DNA of 36,675 nucleotides from an uncultured Duncaniella sp. (GTDB lineage: Bacteria > Bacteroidota > Bacteroidia > Bacteroidales > Muribaculaceae): contig CAJUIX010000030.1 in assembly GCA_910586665.1 (NCBI GenBank), forward strand, positions 1 through 36,675, written 5' to 3'. Below are positions 15,201 through 23,007 of this stretch, in pieces; the stretch's first letter is position 1, and each line of letters opens with the position of its first letter. The notes beneath the pieces are model-generated. The model was not told where the DNA came from and ran no database searches. It worked only from the letters and a program-made list of their open reading frames with translations. The translations under genes and the position numbers were made by a program.

Positions 15201-16741
15201 GACTGGTCGGTCGACGATATGTCGGCCGAAAACTCACCTACCTGGTAAACTTTCCCTTTATATGTATACTCGTAGGCAACACCGAGGACTTCGTCGGCTG
15301 CAAGCGCGCTTTTGAGCGAGATGTAGCCGAGTGTGGAGTTGAGGGTGTACTCCGAGGTTGAGAGCAGACGCGCTGATTCGACCTTCTCATAGTCGATACC
15401 ACCCTGGATGCCGTAGGCACTGAGTGGTGAGAGGGCCTGGGTGACGGTGTTGATGTTTCGTGCCCCGGGATAGTCCTGCTTGATGATTGAGAGCAGGCCG
15501 TTGGAGAGGTTGGAGGGTTGGGGATAGGCGGGATTGGGCTGCCAGTAATTGTTGTTGAGATGCTCGCTCTCGCCGAGGTCCATGAAGGCCACGAAGTTTC
15601 GGCTTTGGTCGAAGCGGGAGTTGCGGTTGGTAATCCACACCTCTATGCGCGTGATCTGTATGCCTGATGACACGAAGGGGAGCTTTGAGGCAAAGGTGTC
15701 ATAGTTGTCGCGGAAGTAGTGGGCAAGGAAGAAGTGGCGGTTCTGGTCGTAGTCGTCGGCGTTGATTGAGAAGTCGGTGGTCTGCGCTCCTCCTTTTGAA
15801 GAGACGGAGGTAGATTGTGAGTTCTGCTGCGACACGAGTGCCGTTGCAGTAAGTTTGCCGAACTGTAATTTTGTCTTGATACCGAAAAGTGCTGTGCTAC
15901 CGCGTATTAGCGACGAGCCTGTGGTCATTGACACATTACCTGCCTCGATTGACTTCACAATATCATCCTCCTTGCCTTCGTAGGCGAGCTTGAGGTTCTT
16001 TGAATCAAAATCAAATGTGGCGTCGGTGTTGTAGGTCATGTTGAACTTCATGCGGTCGCCGACGCTTGCGGCCACGGTCGCCTGGATTTTCTGGTCAAAG
16101 TCGAAATATGTCTTTCGGCGGGAGTCAATGGAGAGGGCCGGGTTGTCGGTCTTGTTGGTCTTGATGCCGGTCGAGATATTGATTGAACCCTGTGTCTTCA
16201 ACTGCACGCCGCCGGGGCCGAAAATTTTTTCCAGCGGGCCGAGGGCAAAGTTCATGTCGAGGATGTTGAACGGCTCCTTGTCGGGATTGGTCAGGGCCTC
16301 GGAGTTGCGCATGTTGAAATACTCCTGCATCTGCTTCTTTGTCTGCCAGCGGTTGTATTGCTCCGGGGTCAGATAGAAGGGTGTGGTGATGTCGTAGTCA
16401 CCGAGCTTTGTGCGTATGACATAGAAGCCGAGCTGCGGGTCAAACTCCGCCACGGTCGTGATGTTCGAGGGCGTGGAGAGGTCGGCCGCGAGCTCGTCCT
16501 GCATAAGCTGCTCGTAGGTCTGCGGGATAGGCTGGCTTATGGGGAACGGGGTCTTTATCGAGTCCGTCGTGCCGCTTTGCAGCGGTATGACCGGGGCAGG
16601 AGGGGTGAAATTCGGATTAATGTTTTGCGCGAAGGCAAAAAAAGTCCCTGTCGCCGTGGCAATTGCTATCGCGGCGAACATAAATAATAGAATTGATATT
16701 TTGTACCGTGGTTTCCGGCCAGTCTTATTGGTAAGCTTCAT
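9284..16741 (-). CDS. sprA: SprA, translocon barrel of the type IX secretion system
   Basis: A 2485-aa outer-membrane protein, the usual size for SprA (Sov in Porphyromonas). In the family it is the giant beta-barrel through which type IX cargo leaves the cell; in gliding species it also serves motility. The signal peptide is visible (ISILLFMFAAIAIATATGTF, ending FAFAQ). The N-terminal repeat with DFDQKIQATVAASVGDRMKF and the barrel sequence rich in alternating aromatic strands down to the last residues (FGFNINLSLAR) match the family. It follows ruvA by 36 nt; this ruvA-sprA order is familiar in Bacteroidetes. The CDS is intact. Confidence 0.95.
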   Translation of the reverse strand: MKLTNKTGRKPRYKISILLFMFAAIAIATATGTFFAFAQNINPNFTPPAPVIPLQSGTTDSIKTPFPISQPIPQTYEQLMQDELAADLSTPSNITTVAEFDPQLGFYVIRTKLGDYDITTPFYLTPEQYNRWQTKKQMQEYFNMRNSEALTNPDKEPFNILDMNFALGPLEKIFGPGGVQLKTQGSINISTGIKTNKTDNPALSIDSRRKTYFDFDQKIQATVAASVGDRMKFNMTYNTDATFDFDSKNLKLAYEGKEDDIVKSIEAGNVSMTTGSSLIRGSTALFGIKTKLQFGKLTATALVSQQNSQSTSVSSKGGAQTTDFSINADDYDQNRHFFLAHYFRDNYDTFASKLPFVSSGIQITRIEVWITNRNSRFDQSRNFVAFMDLGESEHLNNNYWQPNPAYPQPSNLSNGLLSIIKQDYPGARNINTVTQALSPLSAYGIQGGIDYEKVESARLLSTSEYTLNSTLGYISLKSALAADEVLGVAYEYTYKGKVYQVGEFSADISSTDQSIYLKMLKSTTIAPKLPMWDLMMKNVYSLGAYQVQKQNFRLNIKYLSDTTGTQINYLPVPPISNQPLLQVMNLDRIDSNEASNPDGFFDFIEGYTVLSQQGKIIFPVVEPFGSNLTKKIGNPQLAEPYLYQQLYDSTLTVARQFADKNKFIITGRYQASAGSQIRLNAINVPRGSVIVTAGGVTLTENSDYTVDYSMGIVTITNQSIIDSGQSINVTLENQSLFSTQRKTLLGLDLNYQFNKDFNLGATVMHFSEKSLTEKVNIGEEVVNNTIWGLNMQYNSRFMWLTNLLNKIPTVNAVQPSTIGLQAEFANLIPNKQKSGSNKGSSYIDDFESAQIGIDLRSPYSWFLASTPYDPSGDALFPEAALSNDIRYGENRALLNWYFIDRMFTARNSSLCPGYIKSDPAQLNNPYVREYKVYEVFPGRQLSYGELNTIQTLNLSFYPTERGPYNLDATNIDDQGNLLNPEKRWGGIMRKMDNTNFDASNIEYVQFWMLSPFLDPNNDNLSGGDLYLNFGEVSEDILKDGLKSYENGIPVDGNDQYLQNTVWGRVSSQNSMTYAFDNNTNSRLPQDVGLDGLINEDEFGFDSYANYLEKLRAKLSPEAIERMQADPFSPFNDPAGDNYHFFRGYDYDERRLGVLERYKRYNGVEGNSLSPQDAPDPLYQSSRALPDVEDINQDNTLNEYERYFQYKISIRPEDLVVGKNYITDKQVSIVPNSDGSTQEVVWYQFKIPLSDYQKIVGNISDFSTIRFARMFMTGFKAVTHLRFATFELVRGEWRPYQFNLNNRGDTPAEGQLDVSVVNIEENSKREPVNYVLPPGVTRITDPGQSQIVQLNEQSMSLKVLGLHAGDARGVYRNTHLDMRNYKRMQMWVHAEKLIDDLTNLRSGEVSVFIRLGTDVKSNYYEYEVPLELTPPGHYQEDGPDRYIVWPRSNFLDFELQNLVNLKKERNHAKNEHQPGVGFATLYTGRDPDNERNRMAVMGNPSLSDVRVMLVGIRNNSSTTKDAVVWLNELKVTDFNSEGGWAAKANLNLGVSDIATVNVGAHIETAGFGSVDQSLNARRMDDYEQYNFAMQVDAGRFLPEKVKLRAPIYYSVSKEKITPKYNPLDQDVKLKDALDACTTEAQRDSIKAFAVENTTVKSFSISGLKFDVKSKNPMPWDPANFTFNFSFNKQSKTDPTTEYENTNDYRGSFQYTYTPYVKGLRPFSFIKSKSKNMKFLQEWEFNYLPNNISFLTTISRYYYELQTRSETDVDFQLPVSVSKNFIWDRQLALTWNLTKSLSVNFNSNTSARIEETMGAVNRKLFPDKYKEWKDTVLQSILHLGTPWSYNQSFVVNYRAPFNRIPVLDWLTANASYNATYRWDRGAEVDDIEMGNSIANQAAWNVDGRINFESLYNKWKFTKEVNQRFQAKRATAQPKKPKKFERTYTLLADTSLNIRHNLRNKKVKVTAMTTDGKPFRVTHKVVDANNITILTRGTQNVKFTVEEVLKDDKSIWREIGEYGMRFIMSPRSAAVRFRTTQSLSLPLFRPDIGNVFGQSRSYGPMSPGLDFAFGFTDESYVNKALARGWLITNDGQTSPAIFSRTNELNIELNIEPVRGLKILLTTNRTDNRTKSTQFMYDNMPTSLAGSYTKTHVALKTALKHFKADNGYESETFNQFLANIPVIAQRVRGEYAGLDYPMGGFMEGNVNAGHPFNPEVGDVSTTSSDILIPAFLAAYTGTNPNKQYLTPFPSFANALPNWRVTYDGLLYIGNLRNIFKAFTLNHAYQCTYSVGSYNSYLNWMSAGNGDLGFTIDELSGNPIPTSPYNISSVAITEKFAPLIGASVTLKNDLTISADYRDSRTLTLNTSAGQVVEANQHGLTIGLGYKIVGFNTVLKMKGSGTGISNDLTLNADFSLSETQALIRRIENAYTQATSGTRTMTLNFTASYIMSRRLTLGAFFDHQVNTPIVSSTAYPTTNSSFGFNINLSLAR

Positions 16742-16777
16742 CTTTCCTCGGCCCGGAAGATAATCATCGTCATGAAA

Positions 16778-17371
16778 TCACATCATACTCAGGGCTTTCT
16801 TTATTGCGCCTTCCACCTTTATGGCCGGATCGGCGTCAAAGATTCTCTTCAGCACCTTCTGTGACTGCTGGCGGACAAAACCGAGTGCGGTCAATGCTGC
16901 GAGGGCCTCTTCGTAGACATCACTGTACGAACTTGTTGCTTCGGGCTGTAATGATAACGTGCCCTCGACGTGTTTTATTTTATCTTTGAGGTCAACTATT
17001 ATACGTTGGGCGGTTTTAACACCGATGCCTTTCACATTTTTTAACCTACTGTGGTCTCCGGCATTGATAATGGCCTCGAGATCCGGCACGCTGAGGGATG
17101 ACAGGATTAGAATAGCGGTGCCCGGACCTACACCTGATACTCCGATGAGAAGGCGGAACATATCGCGCTCGCGGGCCGACATGAAACCGTAGAGAGTGTG
17201 CGCGTCCTCCCGTATCACTTCATGGACAAGCATTTTAATTTCCCCTTTGGAGCGCTGTATTTCCTCAAACGATGCGAGTGAAATATTGAGCATGTAGCCG
17301 ATGCCGCCTGCTTCGACAACCGCGTAGGTCGGCGTATGATCGGTCACGATGCCTTTGATGTATTCAATCAT
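16778..17371 (-). CDS. ruvA: Holliday junction DNA helicase subunit RuvA
   Basis: A 197-aa protein that binds Holliday junctions and loads the RuvB motor for branch migration in recombination repair. The N-terminal OB fold (MIEYIKGIVTDHTPTYAVVE), two helix-hairpin-helix units (LIGVSGVGPGTAILILSS; LKNVKGIGVKTAQRIIVDLK) and the C-terminal RuvB-binding domain (AALTALGFVRQQSQKVLKRI) are in order and of normal length. A minus-strand TAACTTTG box at 17403-17410 lies 31 nt before the ATG. The operon continues into sprA. Confidence 0.97.
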   Translation of the reverse strand: MIEYIKGIVTDHTPTYAVVEAGGIGYMLNISLASFEEIQRSKGEIKMLVHEVIREDAHTLYGFMSARERDMFRLLIGVSGVGPGTAILILSSLSVPDLEAIINAGDHSRLKNVKGIGVKTAQRIIVDLKDKIKHVEGTLSLQPEATSSYSDVYEEALAALTALGFVRQQSQKVLKRIFDADPAIKVEGAIKKALSMM

Positions 17372-17402
17372 GTATCGGTGATTTATGTTTTGATTCCGGC
17401 TG

Positions 17403-17450
17403 CAAAGTTAATTTTTTATTTTCATATTATATTGAAATCGGCTAAATTTG
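17403..17450. promoter_or_regulatory. divergent promoter boxes of ruvA and the rluA-like gene
   Basis: TAACTTTG on the minus strand (17403-17410) serves ruvA. TAAATTTG on the plus strand (17443-17450) serves the pseudouridine synthase gene. Both match TAnnTTTG. No clear -33 element is seen for either. Confidence 0.55.
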
Positions 17451-17478
17451 CATTTCAATACCATATAAATTGTTAAAA

Positions 17479-18165
17479 ATGGAGATAGTCTACGAGGATA
17501 ACCACATTATAATAGTCAATAAGGCTCCCGGAGAGATAGTGCAGGGTGACAAGACCGGCGACGAGCCGCTTGTCGAGACCCTGAAAAAATGGCTGAAGGA
17601 GAAATATGACAAGCCAGGCAATGTATTCTGTGGTGTGGTCCATAGGCTCGACCGCCCGGTGAGCGGGCTGGTTGTATTTGCAAAGACTTCCAAAGCCCTG
17701 TCGAGACTAAATGATATGTTCCGCAACGGCGAGGTCGAGAAAACTTACTGGGCCATCTCGCGCAACAGGCCCGAAAAGGAAGAGGACAGGCTCGTGCACT
17801 ATATCACCACGACCGAGCGCAACAACAAGAGCTATGCGTCGCTCACCGAAAAGCGCGGTTCTAAGAAAGCCGTGCTCAGCTACAGGCTTCTCGGAAACTC
17901 TGACCGCTATAATCTGATAGAGGTGAAACTGGAGACGGGGCGCAAGCATCAGATAAGGGTGCAGCTGTCGGCTATCGGATGTCCGATAAAGGGTGACCTG
18001 AAATATGGCGACAAGCGTAGCAATCCCGACGGCTCTATTTCGCTCATGGCGCGCCGCATCCGATTCGTCCACCCGGTTTCGGGCAAGGAGATTGATGTCA
18101 CGGCCTCTGTCCCGTATGACAGTCTCTGGAAATTCTTTGGTGAAATGGAGGGAGCGGATGAGTGA
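17479..18165 (+). CDS. RluA-family pseudouridine synthase
   Basis: A 228-aa enzyme that turns uridine into pseudouridine in rRNA or tRNA. The catalytic motif is HRLDRPVSG with Asp at about residue 58. ETGRKHQIRVQL and PIKGDLKYG are the other family signatures. There is no S4 RNA-binding domain in front, as in the short single-domain members. The ATG at 17479 is used; a TTG three codons earlier is possible. The stop overlaps the glsA start (ATGAGTGA, 8 nt), so the genes are coupled. The exact RNA target cannot be told from sequence. Confidence 0.9.
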   Translation: MEIVYEDNHIIIVNKAPGEIVQGDKTGDEPLVETLKKWLKEKYDKPGNVFCGVVHRLDRPVSGLVVFAKTSKALSRLNDMFRNGEVEKTYWAISRNRPEKEEDRLVHYITTTERNNKSYASLTEKRGSKKAVLSYRLLGNSDRYNLIEVKLETGRKHQIRVQLSAIGCPIKGDLKYGDKRSNPDGSISLMARRIRFVHPVSGKEIDVTASVPYDSLWKFFGEMEGADE

Positions 18166-18994
18166 CGCGGGAAAGGCGATGCGCATAGACGTCGGTGAGG
18201 TGCTGAGGCAGAGGTTGCCTTCATATTCGCGATTTATACCCGGCTTCGTGGTTCGGGCACTCGAGCGTGCCATTTGTCAGGACGGATTAAACAAGCTGCT
18301 TTCTGATAATTCAGCCAAAAGCGGCGTTGACTTCTGCAAAGGCGTCATTGATGACCTTGATGTGACTTATAAGGTGGAGGGGAGCTTGCCTGCCGACAAT
18401 CCGCGTGTGATTATAGTATCGAACCATCCACTTGGTGGTCTCGACGGCATGGTGCTTGCCGACATGGTATCGCGTCAGTATGGCGGGCGGAAGGATGTCA
18501 GATTTGTTGTCAATGACCTTCTGAACTTCGTCGAGCCGCTGCGCTCTATATTTATAGGTGTGAACAAGCATGGCAAGCAGTCGCGTGAGGCCGCGCGGCA
18601 GCTCGAGGAGACTTTCATGTCCGACTCACCGATTGTGATGTTTCCCGCCGGATTAGTGTCGCGAAAAGGCGCTGACGGCAGTATTGCCGACCTCCGTTGG
18701 AACAAAATGGTGGTGAATAAGGCTATCTCTTCACAGAGGGACATAATTCCTATTCATTTCGGAGGGAATAATTCGCAGTTTTTTTATAAATTTGCACGTC
18801 TAAGAACCCGACTCGGTTTAAAATTCAATATCGAGATGATTCGTCTGCCTCGCGAGGTGTTTGAAAGCGCGGGAAAGTGCTTTGATATACGCATCGGCGT
18901 CCCGGTTCCCTGGAGTGCTCTCACCGGGGGAAGCGGTGCACAGGCCCAGGCAGATGAATTGCGTGAACGAGTCTATCGCCTTGCTTCGCGATAG
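18158..18994 (+). CDS. glsA: GlsA, O-acyltransferase of glycine-lipid synthesis
   Basis: A 278-aa acyltransferase of the PlsC/OlsA group. In Bacteroides, GlsA adds the second acyl chain to N-acyl glycine to finish glycine lipids, important membrane lipids of gut Bacteroides. SNHPLGGLDG carries the catalytic His and Asp at about residues 90 and 96, and IVMFPAGLVSRKG is the second acyltransferase motif. I begin at the ATG at 18158 that overlaps the previous stop; the open frame continues further upstream but inside the rluA-like gene. The pair with glsB downstream supports the call. Confidence 0.87.
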   Translation: MSDAGKAMRIDVGEVLRQRLPSYSRFIPGFVVRALERAICQDGLNKLLSDNSAKSGVDFCKGVIDDLDVTYKVEGSLPADNPRVIIVSNHPLGGLDGMVLADMVSRQYGGRKDVRFVVNDLLNFVEPLRSIFIGVNKHGKQSREAARQLEETFMSDSPIVMFPAGLVSRKGADGSIADLRWNKMVVNKAISSQRDIIPIHFGGNNSQFFYKFARLRTRLGLKFNIEMIRLPREVFESAGKCFDIRIGVPVPWSALTGGSGAQAQADELRERVYRLASR

Positions 18995-19045
18995 TTCCCG
19001 ATGGAGGGTTTGCGGACCACATTATGTATTATGAAAATATGATTC

Positions 19046-20008
19046 ATGGCTGAACAGATAATTAATCCCGTTGACACTGCTCTTGTCGAGGCTGAACTCA
19101 CCCGAGACAAATTATTGCGCCTAACGAATAAGGGGAATAACGAAATTTACATCGTGGACGGACGCGAGTGTCGCTCCACCATGCTTGAAATCGGGCGCCT
19201 GCGTGAAATTGCCTTCCGCGCGGCAGGTGGTGGCACCGGCAAGAGCTGCGATATTGACGAGTTTGATGTCATGGATCCTCCATGCCGGCAGCTGATTGTC
19301 TGGGACCCGGAGTCGAAACTGATACTCGGCGGCTATCGTTTCATAATAGGTAAGGACATACGTCTTGATGCCGAGGGGAGGCCGAGGATTGCGACGAGTC
19401 ACATGTTTCACTTTTCGGACAGTTTCATAAAGGATTATCTACCGAGTACGATAGAGCTCGGACGTTCCTTTGTCAGGCTCGAATACCAGTCCTCGAAGGC
19501 TGGTGCGAAAGCGATTTTTGCCCTCGACAACCTTTGGGACGGCCTCGGCGCGCTCACGGTCATATATCCCGAGATAAAGTATCTGTTCGGGAAGATGACC
19601 ATGTATCCCAACTATCACCGCAAGTGTCGCGACATGATTCTCTATTTTCTCCACAAGCATTTCCCTGATACTGAGGAACTGGTCAGACCGTTGCGCCCGA
19701 TCACGCCCGACATTGATGCCGAGGCTATGGAAAATCTCTTTGTCGGCAGCAGTTTCAAGGAGGACTACAAGATTCTCAATCATGCCATTCGTGAGTTCGG
19801 GTTCAATATCCCGCCTCTGGTCAACTCCTACATGAGTCTTTCGCCGACGATGAAGATGTTTGGCACCGCTATCAACGATGAGTTTGGCGATGTCGAGGAG
19901 AGCGGAATATTTTTTGCCATATCCGATATTTTTGAGGAGAAGAAGCAGCGTCACATCGGCTCGTATCATCCCCTGTCAATGGCTGAGGAAGCACTAACTG
20001 AAAATTAA
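19046..20008 (+). CDS. glsB: GlsB, N-acyltransferase of glycine-lipid synthesis
   Basis: A 320-aa protein of the GNAT-related OlsB group. In Bacteroides, GlsB makes N-acyl-3-hydroxy-acyl glycine, the first step of glycine and flavolipin-type lipid synthesis. Typical stretches are EIGRLREIAFRAAGGGTGKS, LILGGYRFIIGKD, SHMFHFSD and ELGRSFVRLEYQ. It lies 51 nt after glsA on the same strand, and the adjacent glsA-glsB pair is the known arrangement. galE follows after 23 nt. Confidence 0.88.
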   Translation: MAEQIINPVDTALVEAELTRDKLLRLTNKGNNEIYIVDGRECRSTMLEIGRLREIAFRAAGGGTGKSCDIDEFDVMDPPCRQLIVWDPESKLILGGYRFIIGKDIRLDAEGRPRIATSHMFHFSDSFIKDYLPSTIELGRSFVRLEYQSSKAGAKAIFALDNLWDGLGALTVIYPEIKYLFGKMTMYPNYHRKCRDMILYFLHKHFPDTEELVRPLRPITPDIDAEAMENLFVGSSFKEDYKILNHAIREFGFNIPPLVNSYMSLSPTMKMFGTAINDEFGDVEESGIFFAISDIFEEKKQRHIGSYHPLSMAEEALTEN

Positions 20009-20031
20009 CAAATAAAAATACAAGATACTTT

Positions 20032-21063
20032 ATGGATAGGATTTTAGTTACCGGCGGTACGGGCTACATCGGGTCGCATACCGTCGTCGAACTGCAAAAT
20101 GCGGGCTACTCGGTGGTAATCATCGACAATCTGTCGAATTCCAACAAGGATGTCATTGACGGCATCGAGCGCATCACCGGCATCCGCCCTGATTTTGTCG
20201 AGGGGGACTGCACGGATATTGAAGCGCTGAAAAAACTGTTTGCCGATTATCCCGGAATCAAGGGTATCATAAACTTTGCCGCTTCAAAGGCAGTCGGCGA
20301 GAGTATGCACAAGCCGATTCTTTATTACCGCAACAACCTCAATACCCTACTCAATCTCCTCGACCTAATGGGGCCTAACGGAGTGAAGGGCATTGTCTTC
20401 TCCTCGTCGTGCACGGTTTATGGCGAGCCTGACGAGAACCCGGTCACCGAGAAGTCTCCTATCAAGAAGGCCACGTCGCCCTACGGCAACACCAAGCAGA
20501 TTTCAGAGGAGATTATCACGGACGTCATCAATGCCGGCGCGCCTTTCAAGAGTGTGATTCTTCGTTATTTCAACCCGGTGGGAGCACATCCTTCGGCTGA
20601 AATCGGCGAGCTTCCCAACGGCGTCCCTCAAAACCTTATTCCTTACCTGACACAGACCGCTATCGGCATACGCAAGGAGCTGAGTGTGTTCGGCGACGAC
20701 TATGATACTCCCGACGGTTCATGTATCCGCGACTATATCAATGTGGTCGACCTTGCCAAGGCCCATGTCATAGCTGTCAAACGGATGCTTGAGGACAAGA
20801 GCGAGGATAAGATTGAGATTTTCAATCTCGGAACCGGCAACGGTGTGTCTGTGCTCGAGTTGATACATGTTTTCGAGAAGGCCACGGGTGTCAAGGTGCC
20901 TCATAAGATTGTAGGCCGTCGTGCAGGTGACATTGAGAAGGTATGGGCCAATCCCGAGTATGCCAACAATGTCCTCGGATGGGTGGCTGACTCGTCGCTT
21001 GCTGATACTATGCGCTCGGCATGGGCATGGCAGCTCAAACTTCGCGAAAGAGGGATTATGTGA
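20032..21063 (+). CDS. galE: UDP-glucose 4-epimerase
   Basis: A 343-aa short-chain dehydrogenase-type epimerase that interconverts UDP-glucose and UDP-galactose for sugar use and surface polysaccharides. GGTGYIGSH binds NAD, the active site is SSSCTVYG with SPYGNTK (Tyr and Lys), and FNPVGAHPSAEIGE and DYINVVDLAKAHV are specific to GalE. It is the last gene of the rluA-like/glsA/glsB run and ends 47 nt before a strong terminator. Confidence 0.96.
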   Translation: MDRILVTGGTGYIGSHTVVELQNAGYSVVIIDNLSNSNKDVIDGIERITGIRPDFVEGDCTDIEALKKLFADYPGIKGIINFAASKAVGESMHKPILYYRNNLNTLLNLLDLMGPNGVKGIVFSSSCTVYGEPDENPVTEKSPIKKATSPYGNTKQISEEIITDVINAGAPFKSVILRYFNPVGAHPSAEIGELPNGVPQNLIPYLTQTAIGIRKELSVFGDDYDTPDGSCIRDYINVVDLAKAHVIAVKRMLEDKSEDKIEIFNLGTGNGVSVLELIHVFEKATGVKVPHKIVGRRAGDIEKVWANPEYANNVLGWVADSSLADTMRSAWAWQLKLRERGIM

Positions 21064-21072
21064 TATCACCTA

Positions 21073-21112
21073 TTATATATAAACAATGAAAGTTATATAT
21101 AAACAATGAAAG
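21073..21112 (+). repeat. perfect 20-bp tandem duplication
   Basis: TTATATATAAACAATGAAAG occurs twice head to tail directly before the galE terminator stem. It is probably a slippage duplication with no obvious function. Confidence 0.8.
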
Positions 21113-21133
21113 CCCGGTTTGCGCCGGGCTTTT
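21111..21133. terminator. bidirectional terminator between galE and ridA
   Basis: AGCCCGG-TTTGCG-CCGGGCT is a perfect 7-bp GC-rich stem, followed by T-rich sequence on the plus strand and flanked by A-rich sequence that gives a U-tract on the minus strand. It sits between convergent galE and ridA. Confidence 0.85.
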
Positions 21134-21161
21134 ATTGTATGTAAGACGATAAGTCGGGGTC

Positions 21162-21536
21162 TTAGAGGACTGCGATTACTTCGATTTCGACGAGAACCTG
21201 CTTGGGGAGTTCGCGTACTGCGACGGCAGAGCGGGCCGGGAAAGGCTCGGTGAAGTTCTGTGCATAGACCTCGTTCATTTCACCGAAGAGGCTCATGTCG
21301 GCGAGGAAGACTGTAGTCTTTACAACGTTTTCGATGCTTGCGCCGGCTGCGGCAAGGATTGCCTTGACATTGGCGAGAGACTGTGCGGTCTGAGCCTTGA
21401 TGCCTTCGGGGACTGTGCCTGTGGCGGGGTCAACAGGAATCTGGCCGGAGCAGAAAAGCATGTTGCCGGCCTTGATAGCCTGGCTGTAGGGACCGATTGC
21501 GCCGGGGGCAGCAGTGGTTGAGATTACTTCTTTCAT
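21162..21536 (-). CDS. ridA: RidA family enamine/imine deaminase
   Basis: A 124-aa protein of the RidA/YjgF/UK114 family, which hydrolyses reactive 2-aminoacrylate and related enamines released by PLP enzymes. Conserved parts are AAPGAIGPYSQAIKAG, FCSGQIPVDPATG and FPARSAVAV with the substrate-binding Arg at about 102. Length is normal for the trimer-forming family. It is the last gene of the long minus-strand run, 45 nt after the YihY-like gene. Confidence 0.95.
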   Translation of the reverse strand: MKEVISTTAAPGAIGPYSQAIKAGNMLFCSGQIPVDPATGTVPEGIKAQTAQSLANVKAILAAAGASIENVVKTTVFLADMSLFGEMNEVYAQNFTEPFPARSAVAVRELPKQVLVEIEVIAVL

Positions 21537-21581
21537 GATAAATTTGGGTTAATGGTTAGAAAAATATATTAACGGGATAAT

Positions 21582-22964
21582 TTATAAACCTTTGATTTTG
21601 GGCAGGTCGATTTCTGACAGAAGAACATTGTCCGCCTGTCGCAGCAGGCTTGCAGCGAGCTTCTCACAGAGGTCGGAGAGCGGTTTGAACATGTTGTCGA
21701 AGTCCTGCATGAAGTTGGACTCGCCGTGATGCGACAAGACGTCGAGCACATGGCCGAGGGTATAGTGGTCGGTGCTTGTAGCCGGAATCAGTGGCGGGTC
21801 GGATGAAATCTCGTCGCCGTCAAGGGGGACGACCTTGACAAGCAGGTTACATTCAAGCAAGATATTTGCAACAATTCCTGTCAGGCGAGGGGGGATGGCC
21901 AGGCGTTTAGAGAGTTCGGCAATGTTGAGCGGAGGCTCCTCGTTTTTAAAGCGCTTTATAATGGTGGTAAGTATCGCGAGGCAGACCTTCTGCTTGTAGG
22001 AGTGGGAGATATTGTTGGTCTGTCGCTCGTAGGAGAACATGAATATGTTTTGCGACGAGCAGCAGATCAGTGCGCCGGCAAGGGTAATAAGCCATGACAG
22101 CTGCATCCATATCAACATCAACGGGAGGAAGGAGAAGCTACCGTAGATAGCATTGTACTTCGCCACATATAGCTGGCCGGATACGAAGAGCCATTGGAGT
22201 ACCTGGAAGGCTATACCTGCAATCATTCCCGTGAAGAGGGCGTTGCGGAACTTGACTTTAGTGTTTGGGATGAGCATGTAGGCACCCGTGAAGAAGAGGC
22301 AGCCTAAGAGGATGGATACGATGTCGAGTATGTCGCCTACAACCGGCCCGATGAAGTCAAAGGGGAGGATTTTCTGAATGGCGTTTGACATGAATATTCG
22401 CAGACCTCCCGAGCAGATCATGAGGACAGGGAGGATGATGCAGATTGCAAGGTAGTCAGTGACTTTTCGGGCAATCGGACGGTCTATTTTAATCCCCCAG
22501 ATGTTGTTGAACGAGGTTTCGACCGAGTCAAGCAGTGATATGAGGGTCCATAGAAGGAAGATGATGCCGACACCGACAAAAATGCCTTCGGAGGCTTGTG
22601 CAAGACAGGAATCGACGAATGAAAAGGCCATCTCCAAAGCCCGCTGCTGCGAGGGGAGGGTCTCGTAGAGCTGGTTTTGGATGAGGTTCTGGAAGCCGAA
22701 TCCTCGCCCGATTGCAAAAATGAGCGCCAGCGCCGGGACAATGGCGAGCAGCGTCCTGTAGGTGAGGGCGCAGGCCGATGACTGAAGGTCGTTGCTCATG
22801 AATGAGCGCACAGTCAGATTGAGAGTCTTGATTACGTTGACCTTCAATGTGTCGCGCTTGTCTTCCCAGACACCTTCGGAGCTATATTTCCAAAAATCCA
22901 GTGCCCGGGTCTTCCATTTCTCGATTGTTGCGGAAAGCTTGCTTCCCTTCTTCTCTTCAGCCAT
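21582..22964 (-). CDS. YihY/BrkB family membrane protein
   Basis: A 460-aa inner-membrane protein with about six hydrophobic spans. LTYRTLLAIVPALALIFAIG and GIIFLLWTLISLLDSVETSF belong to the YihY (once misnamed RNase BN) family. After the membrane part, a cytoplasmic region of about 150 residues (PPLNIAELSKRLAIPPRLTG) has a winged-helix look. The family's substrate is unresolved; transport roles have been suggested. It lies between the lipoprotein and ridA genes on the same strand. Confidence 0.9.
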   Translation of the reverse strand: MAEEKKGSKLSATIEKWKTRALDFWKYSSEGVWEDKRDTLKVNVIKTLNLTVRSFMSNDLQSSACALTYRTLLAIVPALALIFAIGRGFGFQNLIQNQLYETLPSQQRALEMAFSFVDSCLAQASEGIFVGVGIIFLLWTLISLLDSVETSFNNIWGIKIDRPIARKVTDYLAICIILPVLMICSGGLRIFMSNAIQKILPFDFIGPVVGDILDIVSILLGCLFFTGAYMLIPNTKVKFRNALFTGMIAGIAFQVLQWLFVSGQLYVAKYNAIYGSFSFLPLMLIWMQLSWLITLAGALICCSSQNIFMFSYERQTNNISHSYKQKVCLAILTTIIKRFKNEEPPLNIAELSKRLAIPPRLTGIVANILLECNLLVKVVPLDGDEISSDPPLIPATSTDHYTLGHVLDVLSHHGESNFMQDFDNMFKPLSDLCEKLAASLLRQADNVLLSEIDLPKIKGL

Positions 22965-23007
22965 AGGTAATATATAATATATGTGTGTTTTTACAATCAG
23001 ACTATCA

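Noticed and set aside
9500..16763. Many long plus-strand frames opposite sprA
   Set aside because: They are antisense shadows of a GC-rich, codon-biased gene; none has family motifs and sprA is intact on the other strand.
17707..18273. 188-codon minus-strand frame across the rluA-like/glsA junction
   Set aside because: It is antisense to two clearly identified coupled genes and shows no motif.
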